In this document: positions 43,861 to 52,872 of the stretch, one piece after another | Position numbering within the stretch: position 1 is the stretch's first letter | How the letters are laid out: the number at the start of each line of letters is the position of its first letter | NCBI GenBank assembly: GCA_009691805.1 | Contig: SIAK01000006.1 | Coordinates: 1 to 64,000, forward strand | Length of the DNA stretch: 64,000 bases | Direction of reading: 5' to 3' | From: Phycisphaerales bacterium | GTDB taxonomy: Bacteria > Planctomycetota > Phycisphaerae > Phycisphaerales > SM1A02 | Translations under genes and position numbers: made by a program | Notes under the pieces: generated by a model | The model's input: the letters and a program-made list of their open reading frames with translations, nothing else | Database searches by the model: none | What the model was told of the DNA's origin: nothing

Positions 43861-46437
43861 CTACGCGATCATTTCGCGAATCGGTTTTTTCGCAAGTTGA
43901 AGTGCTGCGGGAAGTGCGGCCAAGAGCGCGATGCTCACGAGCACAACCCCGCCGAGCGCGAGCGGTCGCCACGGCGAATAGAGCGGAAGATCGAGCCCCG
44001 CGAAGTCGTGATAAAACTTGGTCCCCATCCACGCAAGTTCAAGTCCGAGCAGCGTGCCGGCGACAAGTGCGCCGAGCGAGACGATAAATGTTTCCGCGAG
44101 AATCAGCCGCAAGAGCAGACTTGGACTCGCGCCGATGGAACGCAGAATGCCGAACTCTTTCGCGCGCGCTTGCACGCCTGCGGCGACGACGCTTCCAACT
44201 CCGAGCGACGCGAGCAGGAGCGCAGCGAACGCGACGGCGAGCGAGAGTCCGAGCGCGCCTTTTCCAATGTCGTCGACAAATCCCTTGATCGCGCGACCAC
44301 TGGTAAAGACCGCGCCTGCAACCGTCTCGCTGACTTCGCGCTCAATCCGCGCTTCGTCGTCGAGGGTGGACCCTTGCCTGAGTCGAAGCTGCATCATGTA
44401 CGCCTCGCGCGTGTCGTACTTCGCTGCAACGGCGCGCATATCCATGAACACGCAACTCACCGCGTGTTCCATGTAGACGCTGCGCAATCCGTAGACCTGT
44501 GTTGCAAGATCGAGCCCAGCGGCGGTGACAACGCCGACGATTTCGAACTCATGTTCGCTCTTGCCACTGCCGAGGCGAATGTGATCGCCAACACCGATGC
44601 CGCGCGCGCGCAGAAACTCGGGCGCGACGAGAATCGCATCGCCCGCTTCGAGTCGCGGAATCGCAGTTTCAGGTGTGCCTTGGATCCAGTCCAGTTTGTT
44701 CATCTCGAGAAACGCACGCGGTTCGAATCCAACGCAGACGACGCTCTCGGGGCCAATGCCTTCCACGCCGAAGACTTGCTGATCGACGACTTTCAGCGGG
44801 AGATATCCAATCGGAAGCGCACTCGTGATGCCATCGATGCTTTGGATGCGCGATTGCTCTTCGAGCGAAAGACCGTTCGTACAAAGCACGAATCCGTCGG
44901 CGAACTTCACACGTTCGCGGAGATTGTCGATGATCGCTCCGCCATTGGATTGCGTACTCACGAGTTCTGCGATCGCGACCATCAGCGCGCCCGCTGTGAA
45001 TCCAAGTCGATACGGCATGCGGCGAACATTGCCACGCAGGAGCCCGCGCGGAATCGACAATGCGCGTTCGATTCCTGCTCCCATCACACGCGCGATGAGC
45101 AGAGTTGCGGGCACGGCAAGGAGGAACCAACCACAAAAAAGCAGCGGGAGCCCGAGGAATGCGTAGAGCCAGAATCGCGTGTCGCGTGACTCTGGAATCG
45201 TCAACGCCAGCTGCACCGCTAGCAATGCGCAACCAATCGCGCTGACGAGCAGCACTCCGCGCATGCTCGGCACGCGCGCACGAATGGCGAGTGCGGCGAG
45301 GGGCGAAATGCGAGCGGCATAGATTGCGGGGAAGAGTGCGCCCGCGACACCTGCGCAAATCGCGCCGATGATCGCCATGCTGACGCCGCTCCAAGCGAAG
45401 GTGAGTGGGCTCCGCAATGCTTCGCGGAACCAATACGCAAGTCCCCATGCGAGGGCGAGTCCGAGCGGCGCGCCAAGGACTCCGCCGAACGCACCAAGCA
45501 ACGAGCCAGAGAGCAGTTGTCCAAGCGCGAGTTGCAATCGACTTGCACCGATGGCGCGCGCAAGGCCCATTTCGCGAAGTTGTTCGAGCAGCGCGGTGGT
45601 CATGCCAACCGTGACAATCGCAGCACACGCGAGCATGCCGATGATCGTGCCGATCCAAGTCGCAATCCGCGCGGCGGTGCGCTGTCGATCGATTCCGGTA
45701 CGCACGCGCTCGGCGGGTTCGAGGAGCAGTGGTTCTCGCAAGATGCCTTGTCGCGCCGCACACCACGCTGCAACATCGGTGCCTTCACGCAATCGAATGG
45801 CGAGTGTCGTGATGCGTCCTTCGCGCTTGATTGCCTGTTCAAGCGTCGTGAGCGAGAGGTACGCGAGCGGTCGTTGCAATGCTCCGAGGGAGGGACGCTC
45901 GTAGATACCAGCGACCTTCAACTCCATCGGTGCGCCGAAGCGCTGGACACGCAGAAGATCGCCAACGCTCGCGTCGAGTGAGATCGCAGTCGCTGGATCA
46001 ATGACGATCTCTCCTGCGGATTCGATGCGTTTTCCTGCGCGCATTTCGAGTTCTCGAAAGGAACGATCGCGCGCAGGATCGACGCCGCGCGCTTGCACGG
46101 TCGTTCGCAACATCGCGCCGTCGGCATTGCGCGCGGATGCATGCGAAAGAGTGAGCGAACCGATGAGTCCGCCAGTTGCGTCTTCCACCGCATCCCAGGT
46201 TCGCACCATGTCCATCGTTGAGCGCTCGAACGGTTCGCCGTATCGATGCACGATGCGCGCGTCTGCTTCGCCAATCGATCGAGCAATCGACGCGTCGAAA
46301 CTTGTTTGCAATGTCGACAGCGCCGCCGTCGCGGCAGCGACGAGCGCCGCAGCGAGTGTGACCGCGAGGACGAGCAAGATCGTCCTACTTGGTCGTCCGG
46401 CTAAGTTCCTGTGCGCGAAGCGCCAACTCGCCCGCAT
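43861..46437 (-). CDS. FtsX-family ABC permease with two permease modules
   Basis: 858 residues from the ATG at 46437. An N-terminal membrane helix (about 15-38, T-I-L-L-V-L-A-V-T-L-A) is followed by a large extracytoplasmic domain, then FtsX-type helices near 260-370. A second set of helices and a second extracytoplasmic domain end with a final FtsX block near 740-858 (L-G-I-L-R-S-I-G-A-S-P-S-L-L-L-R-L-I-L). The duplicated arrangement is that of large MacB/FtsX-like exporters that move lipoproteins, lipids or peptides, or act mechanically. The start lies inside the 3' end of the ATPase gene (53-bp overlap), so the two are co-expressed. The substrate is unknown. Confidence 0.85.
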   Translation of the reverse strand: MRASWRFAHRNLAGRPSRTILLVLAVTLAAALVAAATAALSTLQTSFDASIARSIGEADARIVHRYGEPFERSTMDMVRTWDAVEDATGGLIGSLTLSHASARNADGAMLRTTVQARGVDPARDRSFRELEMRAGKRIESAGEIVIDPATAISLDASVGDLLRVQRFGAPMELKVAGIYERPSLGALQRPLAYLSLTTLEQAIKREGRITTLAIRLREGTDVAAWCAARQGILREPLLLEPAERVRTGIDRQRTAARIATWIGTIIGMLACAAIVTVGMTTALLEQLREMGLARAIGASRLQLALGQLLSGSLLGAFGGVLGAPLGLALAWGLAYWFREALRSPLTFAWSGVSMAIIGAICAGVAGALFPAIYAARISPLAALAIRARVPSMRGVLLVSAIGCALLAVQLALTIPESRDTRFWLYAFLGLPLLFCGWFLLAVPATLLIARVMGAGIERALSIPRGLLRGNVRRMPYRLGFTAGALMVAIAELVSTQSNGGAIIDNLRERVKFADGFVLCTNGLSLEEQSRIQSIDGITSALPIGYLPLKVVDQQVFGVEGIGPESVVCVGFEPRAFLEMNKLDWIQGTPETAIPRLEAGDAILVAPEFLRARGIGVGDHIRLGSGKSEHEFEIVGVVTAAGLDLATQVYGLRSVYMEHAVSCVFMDMRAVAAKYDTREAYMMQLRLRQGSTLDDEARIEREVSETVAGAVFTSGRAIKGFVDDIGKGALGLSLAVAFAALLLASLGVGSVVAAGVQARAKEFGILRSIGASPSLLLRLILAETFIVSLGALVAGTLLGLELAWMGTKFYHDFAGLDLPLYSPWRPLALGGVVLVSIALLAALPAALQLAKKPIREMIA

Positions 46438-47179
46438 CGAGACCTTTCGTTGCAAATGATCCTGCGAGAACTCCATCGCGAAGGACGAACACGCGCTCGC
46501 AATGCATCGCAATCGATGCTTCATGCGTCACCATCAAGATGAGCGTGCGTTGTTCTTCGGCAAGCGTTCGTAAAAGTTGCGCGAGGCGCTGACCGTGCTC
46601 GCTGTCGAGACTTCCCGTCGGTTCATCCGCGAACAACACAGGCGGCGAAAAGAGCAACGCGCGCGCGATCGCAACGCGTTGTTGCTCGCCACCGCTGAGC
46701 GCGTCTGGTCGGTGCTGCATCCGCTCGGCGAGCCCAAATTGCTCGAGTAATGCAGTCGCGCGCGCGCGCATGGCGTCGCGTGGTGCGTTGTCGAGTTCGC
46801 TCGGGAGCAGCACGTTTTCGAGTGCGCTCATCGCACTGAGCAGATTGAACTGTTGAAACACAATGCCGATGCTCCGCCGTCGGTACTGCGTGAGTTGCGA
46901 TTCGCTCATCGCGTCGACACGTTGTTCTTGCACTTCAATCTCGCCTGCGTCGACGCGATCGAGTCCAGCCAGAAGATGCAGCAGCGTGCTCTTGCCACTG
47001 CCGGATGCGCCCATGACTGCAAAGAAACCAGGACCATCGATTTCCAAATCGACGCCGCGCAATGCATGCACGTCATGACGCGCGCTGCTTGATCCAATGG
47101 TGAATCGCTTCTGTACACCACGCACGCGCAGTCGAGGTGCGCGGGTGGATGGGTTGAGTTCGATGGGGTCCGTGCTCAC
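46385..47179 (-). CDS. ABC ATPase of the LolD/MacB type
   Basis: 264 residues. Walker [10 protein letters not shown], the Q-loop F-Q-Q-F-N-L-L, the signature [14 protein letters not shown] and Walker [14 protein letters not shown] are all intact, with the G[18 protein letters not shown] pattern typical of the MacB/LolD/FtsE group. It energises the FtsX permease encoded next. gcvH lies 30 bp upstream on the same strand. Confidence 0.93.
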   Translation of the reverse strand: MSTDPIELNPSTRAPRLRVRGVQKRFTIGSSSARHDVHALRGVDLEIDGPGFFAVMGASGSGKSTLLHLLAGLDRVDAGEIEVQEQRVDAMSESQLTQYRRRSIGIVFQQFNLLSAMSALENVLLPSELDNAPRDAMRARATALLEQFGLAERMQHRPDALSGGEQQRVAIARALLFSPPVLFADEPTGSLDSEHGQRLAQLLRTLAEEQRTLILMVTHEASIAMHCERVFVLRDGVLAGSFATKGLDAGELALRAQELSRTTK

Positions 47180-47209
47180 GAGCGTTGCGTGTGCGACCGG
47201 TGCCGCACG

Positions 47210-47587
47210 TCAGTGGTGCTTGGCATCGTACGCGGCGGCGTCCATCAATCGGCTGACACTTGAAGTGTCCGACGATGCAATCTTGACGAGCCAACCATTG
47301 CCGTACGGATCGCTGTTGAGAAGTGAGGGATCCTTCACAGCAGCTTGGTTCACTTCGACAATCGTGCCCGCGACAATCGCATAGATGTCGCTCGTTGTCT
47401 TCACGCTCTCGACCTCGCCAATCGAATCGCCCGCGTTGAGTTTCGTGCCGACAGGCTTCAACCCAACGTAGGTGATGTCGGTGAGCGCGTCCGCGGCGTG
47501 CTGGGTGATGCCCATCGTGACGCCAGCAGGATTGCTTCGGACCCATTCATGCGTTTCGGTGCAGCGACAATCGGAGGGGGTAGCCAT
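47210..47587 (-). CDS. gcvH: Glycine cleavage system H protein
   Basis: The lipoylated carrier of the glycine cleavage system, 125 residues from the ATG at 47587. The lipoyl-attachment lysine is Lys63 in G-E-V-E-S-V-K-T-T-S-D, with the preceding T-Y-V-G-L-K-P-V-G block. The N-terminus has a C-x-C pair (Cys7, Cys9) not typical for the family. The gcvT, gcvP and lipoate ligase genes are not in the window, so the system is scattered. The frame is open to 47647 without family resemblance. Confidence 0.93.
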   Translation of the reverse strand: MATPSDCRCTETHEWVRSNPAGVTMGITQHAADALTDITYVGLKPVGTKLNAGDSIGEVESVKTTSDIYAIVAGTIVEVNQAAVKDPSLLNSDPYGNGWLVKIASSDTSSVSRLMDAAAYDAKHH

Positions 47588-47682
47588 AGGGCGGGGATGG
47601 TATCGACGGACGGCGGGTTTGAGCGGGCTGGAATCTAGAAGGCGCAAGCAATCAGATTTCTTAGAAATATCAGAAACAACAC

Positions 47683-47711
47683 TTGTGGTGCAGCTAGGGG
47701 ATGCATATTAT
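47683..47711 (+). promoter_or_regulatory. Good sigma-70-like promoter
   Basis: TTGTGG (47683-47688) and TATTAT (47706-47711) are separated by exactly 17 bp. The -10 box matches the consensus TATAAT at five positions and the -35 box matches TTGACA at three. Transcription would start near 47718. Confidence 0.6.
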
Positions 47712-47758
47712 ATGACCTAAGGTCCAAGGACCAACGATTTCTTTCTCCCCTCTGGAAC

Positions 47759-47790
47759 GCGCCGACATGAAATCCTGTCGGCGCTTTCTT
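47759..47790 (+). terminator. Terminator or attenuator hairpin
   Basis: A 9-bp stem GCGCCGACA/TGTCGGCGC (47759-47767 with 47776-47784) is followed by TTTCTT. It lies about 40 nt after the predicted start and 144 nt before the next gene, so it could end a very short RNA or act as an attenuator. Confidence 0.6.
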
Positions 47791-47933
47791 CGCAAGATCT
47801 TGCGGTTCTTGAGCCGCTGCTGAACGAGTCTTGGACTTGCGCGCAGAAGAGTGGAATCAAGTAGTCATAAGTCATTAGAATGCAATCTGTTCGTCCCAAT
47901 GCAGTGTGAGTGGAAACCAGAGGAACCTGAGCT

Positions 47934-48812
47934 GTGCAGAATGAGATCCTCCTGACCCTTTCCGCAGGTTCGCTGCGATCTTTGGTTGGAAAACCAGAGA
48001 GTGGTCTCCCCGATATTTTCGCGATTCCTGCGTTCACGGAGCGACAGCTTCGATTGCGCGGGCTCAACATTCCAACAGACATGATGAAGGGATTTGGCAT
48101 TCAGCAGCTCGACAAGCTGCGCGATTCTGCGGATCGTGCGGGATGCCCGGTGCTGCTGCTCATCGAAGAAAAGCCGATTGACTTCACCGATCGCACGGCG
48201 ACGTGGGCGGAAACGCGTCAGCGATTGAAGGTGCTTGGGAATGCTGCCGCGAAGTTGCAGTGCCCAGCATTGGCAGTGCGATGCGAGGCACCGCAAACGG
48301 ATCAAGCGTTTGAATTGACGGCGAAGGGCGTCAAGCTTGTCGTGCAGGAGCTCGATCGATTCGAATTGAATCTGCTGATCACACCGCACGAAGGGTTGAC
48401 GGAAGATCCGGTCAAGTTGACCGAGCTCATCAAGAAGATCGGCGGCTTCCGCATCGGAAGTTACCCATCCTTTGCAGCGGCGACAAAGACTGGTGATGCG
48501 GACAAATCCTTGCGCCGACTCGCGCCCTACGCGCAAGCAATCAGCGCCTCGATTCAAGGATTTAGAGCAGGAAAGCACATTGGATTCGGTCTCGAGAAAT
48601 GCGTGGAGAGCATCATCGCAGTGGGCTACACCAACACGCTCGCGGTGGACCTCGTCAACGTTGGTCCAAAGACAAACGTCGTGAAAGACATCGAAACTGC
48701 GCGCGAAATGCTGGGCGCGCTGACCTCGCCGCCAGAAATCGAGGTCGAGGATTTTAAAGCTCTCGAAGCACTGCTTGAAGGTGGCGACGAGGGAGCAGAA
48801 GCACACGAATGA
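47934..48812 (+). CDS. TIM-barrel protein of the xylose-isomerase-like family
   Basis: 292 residues from a GTG, with AGAGGA upstream as ribosome binding site. The repeated beta-alpha pattern, with V-L-L-L-I-E-E-K-P, A-L-A-V-R-C-E-A-P and L-N-L-L-I-T-P-H-E-G (the last a likely metal or substrate site), is that of the sugar phosphate isomerase/epimerase (AP endonuclease 2-like) superfamily, common in Planctomycetota. The substrate is unknown. I cannot see a full set of metal ligands, so it may bind rather than isomerise. cmk follows 52 bp downstream on the same strand. Confidence 0.7.
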   Translation: MQNEILLTLSAGSLRSLVGKPESGLPDIFAIPAFTERQLRLRGLNIPTDMMKGFGIQQLDKLRDSADRAGCPVLLLIEEKPIDFTDRTATWAETRQRLKVLGNAAAKLQCPALAVRCEAPQTDQAFELTAKGVKLVVQELDRFELNLLITPHEGLTEDPVKLTELIKKIGGFRIGSYPSFAAATKTGDADKSLRRLAPYAQAISASIQGFRAGKHIGFGLEKCVESIIAVGYTNTLAVDLVNVGPKTNVVKDIETAREMLGALTSPPEIEVEDFKALEALLEGGDEGAEAHE

Positions 48813-48864
48813 GACAGTCGCGAGGAGCACCCGTTGTCGGAGACTTCGTGAGAAGCAGGGTTCT

Positions 48865-49623
48865 ATGCAACTGATGATGACATTGACCGCCGCAGCTTCC
48901 ATCATCGTGACGATCGACGGACCAGCGGGCACTGGGAAGTCGACCGTCGCATCGTCGCTCGCGCGTCGACTCGGTCTTGAGTTTCTCGACACCGGCGCGA
49001 TGTATCGCGCGATTGCATGGCGCGCGCTTACATCGAACATTGATCCGCGAGACACCGTCGCGGTGACCGAGCTCGCGCTCGCCTCGACGCTGCGATTTGA
49101 TTGGAAGGTGGATCCGCCCGAACTCTTCATCGATGGTGTTGCGTGTGGCGATGCGATTCGCACGCCCGCCGTGACGGCAGCCGTCGCGATCGTCGCCTGC
49201 AATGCCGACGTCCGCCGCGCGATGGTGCGGCAGCAGCGCGCGATTGCGGCAGCGCATCCGCGCTTGGTGACGGAAGGTCGCGATCAAGGATCTGCTGTGT
49301 TTCCCGATGCAACCGTGCGTATCTATCTTGACGCAGCTCCTGAGATTCGCGCGCAACGACGCTCCGAGCAGTTGAGCGCGAAGGGTGTGCATGTGGATGC
49401 GGCAGAGATCTTGCAGTCGATTGTTTCGCGAGACGCGAGCGATCGTGCTCGCAGTGAAGGCCCACTCGTGCGACCCGAAGGCGCAGACGTTGTCGACACG
49501 GGTGGACTCGATGTTGAGCGCGTGGTGGATGCGCTCGAAGTCATCGTGCGTCGGCACGCGAGGGCAATCCATGAACTTCCCACGCTGGGCACACGATCGA
49601 CGGACGAGGATGAAACTCCGTGA
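48865..49623 (+). CDS. cmk: Cytidylate kinase
   Basis: Phosphorylates CMP and dCMP with ATP. 252 residues from the ATG at 48865, somewhat longer than the usual 220-230. Walker A is G-P-A-G-T-G-K-S (residues 19-26), then L-D-T-G-A-M-Y-R-A at the CMP site, T-E-G-R-D-Q-G-S-A-V-F-P in the substrate region and R-R-S-E-Q at the lid. About 14 residues precede the first strand. The stop overlaps the GTG of the plsC-like gene by 4 bases; cmk-plsC pairs are common in bacteria. Confidence 0.94.
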   Translation: MQLMMTLTAAASIIVTIDGPAGTGKSTVASSLARRLGLEFLDTGAMYRAIAWRALTSNIDPRDTVAVTELALASTLRFDWKVDPPELFIDGVACGDAIRTPAVTAAVAIVACNADVRRAMVRQQRAIAAAHPRLVTEGRDQGSAVFPDATVRIYLDAAPEIRAQRRSEQLSAKGVHVDAAEILQSIVSRDASDRARSEGPLVRPEGADVVDTGGLDVERVVDALEVIVRRHARAIHELPTLGTRSTDEDETP

Positions 49624-50306
49624 GATGGTGGAGATTCTCCGAGCGTGTTCCTGGGAAATCGAAACTGCAGGTGTTCTGGTGGGCGCTCGCCGAAGGGATC
49701 ATGCGGATTCCTTGCATCGTGTTGTACGGATTGAAAGTGCGCGGCAAAGAGCACGTGCCCACGAGTGGCAGCGTGCTCTTCATCTCTAACCATCAGAGTT
49801 TTCTTGATCCGATGTGTAACGGCGCGGCGACTGCTGATCGCCAGTACACGATCATCGCCAAGCGCGGTCTCTTTCTCGGTCCCTTCGGTTGGATCATCCG
49901 ATCCCTCGGAGCCAAGCCGATCTCCGATAGTGGTGGCGATGGAGAGGCGCTGCGTATCTCGATTGCTGAGTTGCAAGCGGGTCGATGCGTGTGCATGTAT
50001 CCCGAAGGATCACGCAGTCCGGATGGAACCGTGCAACCGTTTCGTCGCGGCTTGCTGTTGCTCATCCGCAAGGCGAAGCCGAAGATCGTGCCGATGGGCA
50101 TCGCCGGCAGTTACTCGGTGTGGCCACGTTCACGCAAACTGCCTCGTTTTTTCGGCACATTGCGCGTCACCGTCGGAGCAGCACTCGATGGGGAGGCGAT
50201 CGCCGCGATGCCGCCCGATGAAGCACTCGTGCTGCTCGAGCAGGCAGTTCGTGCGCAATATGCGGAAGCGCTCGCGTGGCGGGGATCACCCGAGGCTGCG
50301 CCGTGA
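49620..50306 (+). CDS. plsC: 1-acyl-glycerol-3-phosphate acyltransferase
   Basis: Adds the second acyl chain in phosphatidic acid synthesis at the inner membrane. 228 residues from a GTG that overlaps the cmk stop. The catalytic H-x4-D motif is N-H-Q-S-F-L-D (His58, Asp63), and the glycerol-phosphate binding motif is Y-P-E-G-S-R-S. A hydrophobic patch near residues 16-38 probably associates with the membrane. GpsA, encoded elsewhere in the window, supplies the precursor. Close relatives acylate other lysophospholipids, so the exact acceptor is inferred. Confidence 0.9.
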   Translation: MRWWRFSERVPGKSKLQVFWWALAEGIMRIPCIVLYGLKVRGKEHVPTSGSVLFISNHQSFLDPMCNGAATADRQYTIIAKRGLFLGPFGWIIRSLGAKPISDSGGDGEALRISIAELQAGRCVCMYPEGSRSPDGTVQPFRRGLLLLIRKAKPKIVPMGIAGSYSVWPRSRKLPRFFGTLRVTVGAALDGEAIAAMPPDEALVLLEQAVRAQYAEALAWRGSPEAAP

Positions 50307-51556
50307 GCGCGCCATCCGATCGTTCGCCGATGGATCGCACTCCCAAGTTGCTGCTTGCGGAGGCTGCGAAAGTGCTCGCGTTGCGACTTCGCGATGCGGG
50401 GCACGAAACATATTTTGCAGGCGGATGTGTGCGCGATTTGCTCCTGGGCATCGAGCCAGCGGATTTCGACATCGCGACCAGTGCGACGCCCGACGATGTT
50501 GCGCGGGTGTATCCCAAAGCGCGCGGAGTCGGTGAGTCGTTCGGTGTGATGCTTGTGCGTGAGAGTGGACACACGATCGAAGTCGCGACCTTTCGCGAAG
50601 ACCTCGAGTATCACGATGGTCGTCGACCGAGCGAAGTTCGTTTTTCCACTGCGGCGCTTGATGTTTCTCGCCGAGACTTCACGATCAACGGTTTGTTCAT
50701 GGATCCTGAGACTCGACGCGTCGTCGATTTTCTTGCAGGGCAGGGCGAGCGCGATCTTCGCGACAAACTCATTCGCGCCATCGGGGACCCTGAAGCCCGC
50801 ATCGACGAGGATCGACTGCGCATGTTGCGCGCGGTGCGATTTGCAGCACGGTTCGGTTTCACGATCGAACCGCGAACAGCGCGCGCGATCGAAATCCACG
50901 CAACGGCGTTACGCTCGGTCAGCCCAGAACGCGTTGGCGAAGAACTTCGCACGATGCTCCGGCATCCATCGCGCGCTCAGGGTGCAGCGCTCCTCGAACA
51001 GTTTGGTCTTGACACGGCAACCCTCGGCTCGCATCTCCGCTGTGTTGCATCGCGTCGGCTTGCAATGCTGCAACCAACAGAACCGTCGATCTTCACAACC
51101 GCGCTCGCTGCATGGCTGCTTGATCGCGGCGACGCAGAAGGCACGGTTGTTGATCGCGTGCAGGTCGCGCAGCTGCGGACACGCCTCGTCCTTTCCAACG
51201 CCGAGATCCTCGCGCTTGACGCGGCGCTTGCCGTGCGCGAGCAGTTGTTGACGCAGTGGGACGCGCTTGGTGTGGCGATGCGTTGTCGAACAATCGCGTC
51301 CCTCGGATTCGAGGAGGCGCTGCAAATTCTTCGCGCGGAACAGCCCGAACTCGCCGACCGATTGCGTCGAACCGCAGACAAACTCCTGCCCACGCGCGCG
51401 CTTCCGAAACCGCTTGTCGATGGAGATCTGCTGATTTCCCGCGGATTACTGCCGGGAAAGGCGTTCAAGGAATTGTTGCACCGCGCGATGGATGCGCAGC
51501 TTGAAGGCAGTATCGCGACCGCAGAAGAGGGGCTCAAACTCCTCTTCCCATCCTAG
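50303..51556 (+). CDS. CCA-adding enzyme / poly(A) polymerase family protein
   Basis: 417 residues from a GTG overlapping the plsC stop by 4 bases. A class II nucleotidyltransferase: G-G-C-V-R-D (residues 40-45) and the metal-binding D-F-D-I-A-T (Asp54, Asp56), then R-R-D-F-T-I-N-G-L-F and the R-x-x-R-M-L-R-A-V-R-F-A-A-R-F-G-F block of the head and neck domains. The substrate could be tRNA 3' ends (CCA addition) or RNA tails (PcnB). The short tail and general sequence do not decide this, so no symbol is given. It is the last gene of the cmk-plsC unit. Confidence 0.9.
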   Translation: MSAPSDRSPMDRTPKLLLAEAAKVLALRLRDAGHETYFAGGCVRDLLLGIEPADFDIATSATPDDVARVYPKARGVGESFGVMLVRESGHTIEVATFREDLEYHDGRRPSEVRFSTAALDVSRRDFTINGLFMDPETRRVVDFLAGQGERDLRDKLIRAIGDPEARIDEDRLRMLRAVRFAARFGFTIEPRTARAIEIHATALRSVSPERVGEELRTMLRHPSRAQGAALLEQFGLDTATLGSHLRCVASRRLAMLQPTEPSIFTTALAAWLLDRGDAEGTVVDRVQVAQLRTRLVLSNAEILALDAALAVREQLLTQWDALGVAMRCRTIASLGFEEALQILRAEQPELADRLRRTADKLLPTRALPKPLVDGDLLISRGLLPGKAFKELLHRAMDAQLEGSIATAEEGLKLLFPS

Positions 51557-51616
51557 ATTTCGAGGGCTTTCTATTGCCACCAAGCGGCGTTCCGCCCGTA
51601 GGATGCAAGCGCGGCG

Positions 51617-51636
51617 GCGCCTCAAGGTTGAGGCGC
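51617..51636. other. 9-bp hairpin before the ClpP-fold gene
   Basis: GCGCCTCAA pairs with TTGAGGCGC directly around GG, so in practice an 8-bp stem with a 4-nt loop. It lies about 30 bp before the ATG of the first ClpP-fold gene and after the CCA-family gene. No T run follows on either strand. It could be an RNA stability or translation element. Confidence 0.6.
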
Positions 51637-51667
51637 GCACTTCGACCCTTGCTGAGGCATCCTTTCT

Positions 51668-52816
51668 ATGCAGTCTCCCCGCATCCTTGCAGCTCTCCTC
51701 GCGCTCTCCACTGTTGCTTGTGCTTTCGCGCAGACCGCATCGGAAGTGAACCGCAAGGCGTTCCCTTCAACGCTGTCGGCACCCAAGGTGTACGTCATCC
51801 CCATGCATGGGCAGATGGGCACGGATATCCATCCGCAACCATACAAGTTGATCATTGCAGATGCGAAGAAGGCGAAGCCCGACCTCATCATCATTGAGTT
51901 GAAGAGCGCGGACATCGACAACAACTTCTATCTCAAGAATGATGATCAGAAGGAAGCTGGTCAGGTCCACATGGAGGAGTACCGCGATCTTGTGAAGAGT
52001 CTTCGCGAAGAACTTCGTGATGTTCCGCAAGTGATGTGGATTCAAGACTCCGTTGGATTCGGTTCACTGATGGCATTCGCGTGGCCTGACATGTACATGA
52101 CGAGCGACGCTCGCCTGTGGGGTTTGCAGAATGTCGCGAAGCTCGCAGGTGGATGGTCGGATCCCGATGTTGCTGCGAAAATGCTCGCGGCTTGGACGGG
52201 TATCGGCAAAGGATTCTTGCAACAAGGCGGCTATCCACTCGAGCTCGGCGACGCCATGCTCTTGCCAGAAAAGACGCTCAGCGTGAAGTTCGAAGGACGC
52301 GATTCTGTTTGGCTTCCGAACACGAGCGGTGTGTGGACTGTCGATAGCAGTAAGGAAGCGACGGTCAACTTCAATGCAACAACAGCAGAAGACACCGGTC
52401 TCGCGGACGGCGTTGCGGATTCGCTTGATGACCTTATGTTCTTGCTCGGTTACCGCGAGTTTGAGAACGTTGAATCAGGGCGAGCCATCTTCACCGATTA
52501 CACCGAGGGTTGGCGCAAGGCGTACGACCGCTGCGTGGAGTGGCTTGAATCCGCGCAAAGCGTGGATGAGGGCATCAAGGGATTCGGACAGCGCAAGTCG
52601 TTGTTTGAGAAGGTCATCAGCGCGATGAAGCAATACCCAGCTGTTGAACGTCGCCTCCAGCGCGAGATGGGGGTCACGCGTTTGCAACTCGAAATCGAAG
52701 TGGGCAACATCAAGAAGGAAATCGCTCGCTCGAAAAATACAGGCGACAACAACGGCGGCGGCGGCGGCGGTAACAGTCGCGGACTCGGCGGCGGTGGGAT
52801 GGGTGGAAAGCGCTGA
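51668..52816 (+). CDS. Secreted ClpP/crotonase-fold protein, likely inactive
   Basis: 382 residues. A signal peptide (about 1-22, cleavage after A-F-A) leads to a domain resembling the next protein and the protease part of NfeD-type membrane serine proteases: V-Y-V-I-P-M-H-G-Q-M-G-T-D-I and then L-I-I-I-E-L-K-S-A-D-I-D. The D-S-P-G-G loop of active ClpP-like proteases is missing, and G-F-G-S-L-M-A-F-A-W stands where the nucleophile serine is expected. Residues 275-350 form a helical stretch, and the protein ends in a Gly-rich tail (G-G-G-G-G-G-N-S-R). It may be a regulatory partner of its paralogue 56 bp downstream. Confidence 0.7.
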   Translation: MQSPRILAALLALSTVACAFAQTASEVNRKAFPSTLSAPKVYVIPMHGQMGTDIHPQPYKLIIADAKKAKPDLIIIELKSADIDNNFYLKNDDQKEAGQVHMEEYRDLVKSLREELRDVPQVMWIQDSVGFGSLMAFAWPDMYMTSDARLWGLQNVAKLAGGWSDPDVAAKMLAAWTGIGKGFLQQGGYPLELGDAMLLPEKTLSVKFEGRDSVWLPNTSGVWTVDSSKEATVNFNATTAEDTGLADGVADSLDDLMFLLGYREFENVESGRAIFTDYTEGWRKAYDRCVEWLESAQSVDEGIKGFGQRKSLFEKVISAMKQYPAVERRLQREMGVTRLQLEIEVGNIKKEIARSKNTGDNNGGGGGGNSRGLGGGGMGGKR

Positions 52817-52872
52817 CGCGCACAAGTTTTGATCGCAAGTTTTTCTCGACGGAATCGTTAGGACCATTGCTC

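Larger units (their letters stand above)
47588..47933. other. Divergent region with promoter and hairpins
   Basis: 346 bp between gcvH and the TIM-barrel gene. The middle (47640-47720) is clearly AT-richer than its surroundings. It holds a good plus-strand promoter, a GGTCC-AA-GGACC hairpin (47721-47732), a terminator-like hairpin (47759-47790) and the 14-bp palindrome CGCAAGATCTTGCG (47791-47804). No gene is evident. It could be a regulated leader of the TIM-barrel operon or a short separate RNA. Confidence 0.55.

Noticed and set aside
47717-48100. A minus-strand frame over the leader of the TIM-barrel gene
   Set aside because: It crosses the promoter and terminator structures and the start of a supported gene.
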